Source of the DNA: Ohtaekwangia sp035628875
GTDB taxonomy: Bacteria; Bacteroidota; Bacteroidia; Cytophagales; Cyclobacteriaceae
Direction of reading: 5' to 3'
Length of the DNA: 64,000 nt
Assembly: GCA_035628875.1 (NCBI GenBank)
Contig: DASPIZ010000146.1
Location: forward strand, 54,472 to 118,471
Made by a program: the position numbers and the translations under genes. The notes under the pieces are model-generated. The model was not told where the DNA came from. It saw only the letters and a program-made list of their open reading frames with translations, and made no database searches. The first letter of the stretch is position 1. The number at the start of each line of letters is the position of its first letter. Positions 63,087 through 64,000 of this stretch are shown here, piece by piece.

Positions 63087-64000
63087 CTACCTTTCAACCA
63101 GATCTTTCAAACACGCTACCCATAAAGGGTGATCATTTAAGCTTTCAACAAGTTGTACTTTTTCTCCGCCGTGGTGGGTGAAGATTTCCTGGTATTCATC
63201 GCCAATCTCGATGATTGTTTCTAGACAATCTGCTGTGAATGCGGGAGAAAAGACAAGGATTTTTTTCATGCCTTTTTCGGCACATTGCTTTACCACTTCA
63301 TCGGAAAAGGGTTTAAGCCATTTTTGATCCAGGCGCGATTGAAAACAAACTGTATATCGGTCGGGAGAAATGCTTAGCCTTTCGGCCAGTAGCCTTGTCG
63401 TTGCATAACATGTGGCTTTGTAACAAAATTTATTCTCTTCGGTAATCCCTGTCCGGCAATCATCAGAACAGGAGCCGCTGACATGCGCTTTGTCGACCTG
63501 GCGTTCCGGAAGTCCATGGTATGAGAATAATATATGATCGTAATCAGCCAGATTATATTTTTTACTGCGTTCTACAAAGCCCTCCAGGTACAGCGGATGA
63601 TCGTAGTATTGGGAGATGATCTTTGGCTCAGGGATTACCCACCACGTACGCAATACACGCATCACCTCATCCAATGCTGATCCGGTAGATGCTGAAGCAT
63701 ATTGGGGAAACATCGGCAATACTATAATACGCTCATAATTCTTTTTTCGCATTTGTTCCATCACATCCGGAATGGAAGGATTCTTATAGCGCATCGCAAG
63801 GTATACATCGTAGTCGGATCCTAATTCTTCCTGAAGGAGTTGTTGTACACGCTGGCTGTAGTAAAGCAACGGTGAGCCATTCTCCGTCCAGAGTTTCTGA
63901 TAAATTTTGGCCGACTTAGGTGCCCGAAAAGGAACAATGATCAGATTCACAAGCATCTTACGCGATAGCCATGGTATATCAATAACCCGCGGGTCATTTA
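63087..64000 (-). CDS. hemH: Ferrochelatase, C-terminal part (runs off window)
   Basis: The enzyme inserts iron into protoporphyrin IX. The visible part of about 304 residues includes the core FSYHGLPERQ with the catalytic His, the Cys-rich stretch CSDDCRTGITEENKFCYKAT (in part CSDDCRTG) and VFSPAFTADCLETIIEI. An ATG exists at 63956, but the frame continues upstream as NDPRVIDIPWLSRKMLVN, which is clearly ferrochelatase, so the true start lies beyond 64000. The gene is separated from the barrel gene by the repeat array. Confidence 0.93.
   Translation of the reverse strand, partial: NDPRVIDIPWLSRKMLVNLIIVPFRAPKSAKIYQKLWTENGSPLLYYSQRVQQLLQEELGSDYDVYLAMRYKNPSIPDVMEQMRKKNYERIIVLPMFPQYASASTGSALDEVMRVLRTWWVIPEPKIISQYYDHPLYLEGFVERSKKYNLADYDHILFSYHGLPERQVDKAHVSGSCSDDCRTGITEENKFCYKATCYATTRLLAERLSISPDRYTVCFQSRLDQKWLKPFSDEVVKQCAEKGMKKILVFSPAFTADCLETIIEIGDEYQEIFTHHGGEKVQLVESLNDHPLWVACLKDLVER

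Noticed and set aside
63087..63956. Ferrochelatase starting at the ATG at 63956
   Set aside because: The frame continues to the window end with clear ferrochelatase sequence, so this Met is internal.

Overview
The window reads as an ordinary chromosomal stretch of a Bacteroidota bacterium, most likely a member of the Cytophagales. Reasons: a PorZ-like component and sorting-domain cargo of the type IX secretion system (T9SS), a bacillithiol-type YtxJ/BrxC protein, promoter -7 elements of the Bacteroidota form TAnnTTTG, a fused alpha/beta E1 2-oxo acid dehydrogenase, a triplet of SurA-like foldases beside MoxR, and a propeller-type sensor kinase. This placement rests on gene content, not on a marker phylogeny. 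I see no rRNA, tRNA, CRISPR array, insertion sequence or prophage gene. Two genes run off the ends: mnmD on the left and hemH on the right.

Left part (1-20 kb). A minus-strand run of propeller histidine kinase, M16 peptidase, ispF and mnmD lies divergent from the E1 dehydrogenase. After E1 come an exported, very basic repeat protein of unknown function (the least explained gene here), ytxJ, a convergent osmC, an outer-membrane-like protein and tonB. A chromate-type transporter and a 2OG-Fe(II) oxygenase follow on the minus strand, then a superoxide dismutase with a Tat-like signal. A tdk-porZ-recO operon and a two-domain protein of unknown function complete this part.

Middle (20-47.4 kb). 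The rod-shape operon mreB-mreC-mreD-mrdA-rodA is complete and on the minus strand. purH follows. Next come an omega-amidase-like nitrilase, a methionine-type aminotransferase, def, ruvX and a CE2-like SGNH esterase, then purU, an aldose epimerase and ppc. A DUF1573 protein and an OmpR-type two-component pair precede a minus-strand block of three peptidyl-prolyl isomerases and MoxR. A PP2C/STAS/HATPase partner-switching module ends the section.

Right part (47.5-64 kb). A large T9SS cargo protein and guaB come first; guaB has a textbook promoter and a perfect palindrome between promoter and start codon. rlpA and a TauE/SafE permease follow, then a flavin amine oxidase whose 3' end lies inside a tandem duplication of about 200 bp. 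A NadR-like kinase is preceded by an overlapping 43-codon ORF. The rest is a PA14-containing GH3 glycosidase, a beta-barrel protein with two DUF2846-like domains, a 1.1-kb array of degenerate repeats and hemH.

Several intergenic regions (18.6, 25.8, 27.6, 52.4, 54.3, 56.9 and 62-63 kb) carry the same kinds of degenerate word-like repeats, which are the main non-genic structure of the window.
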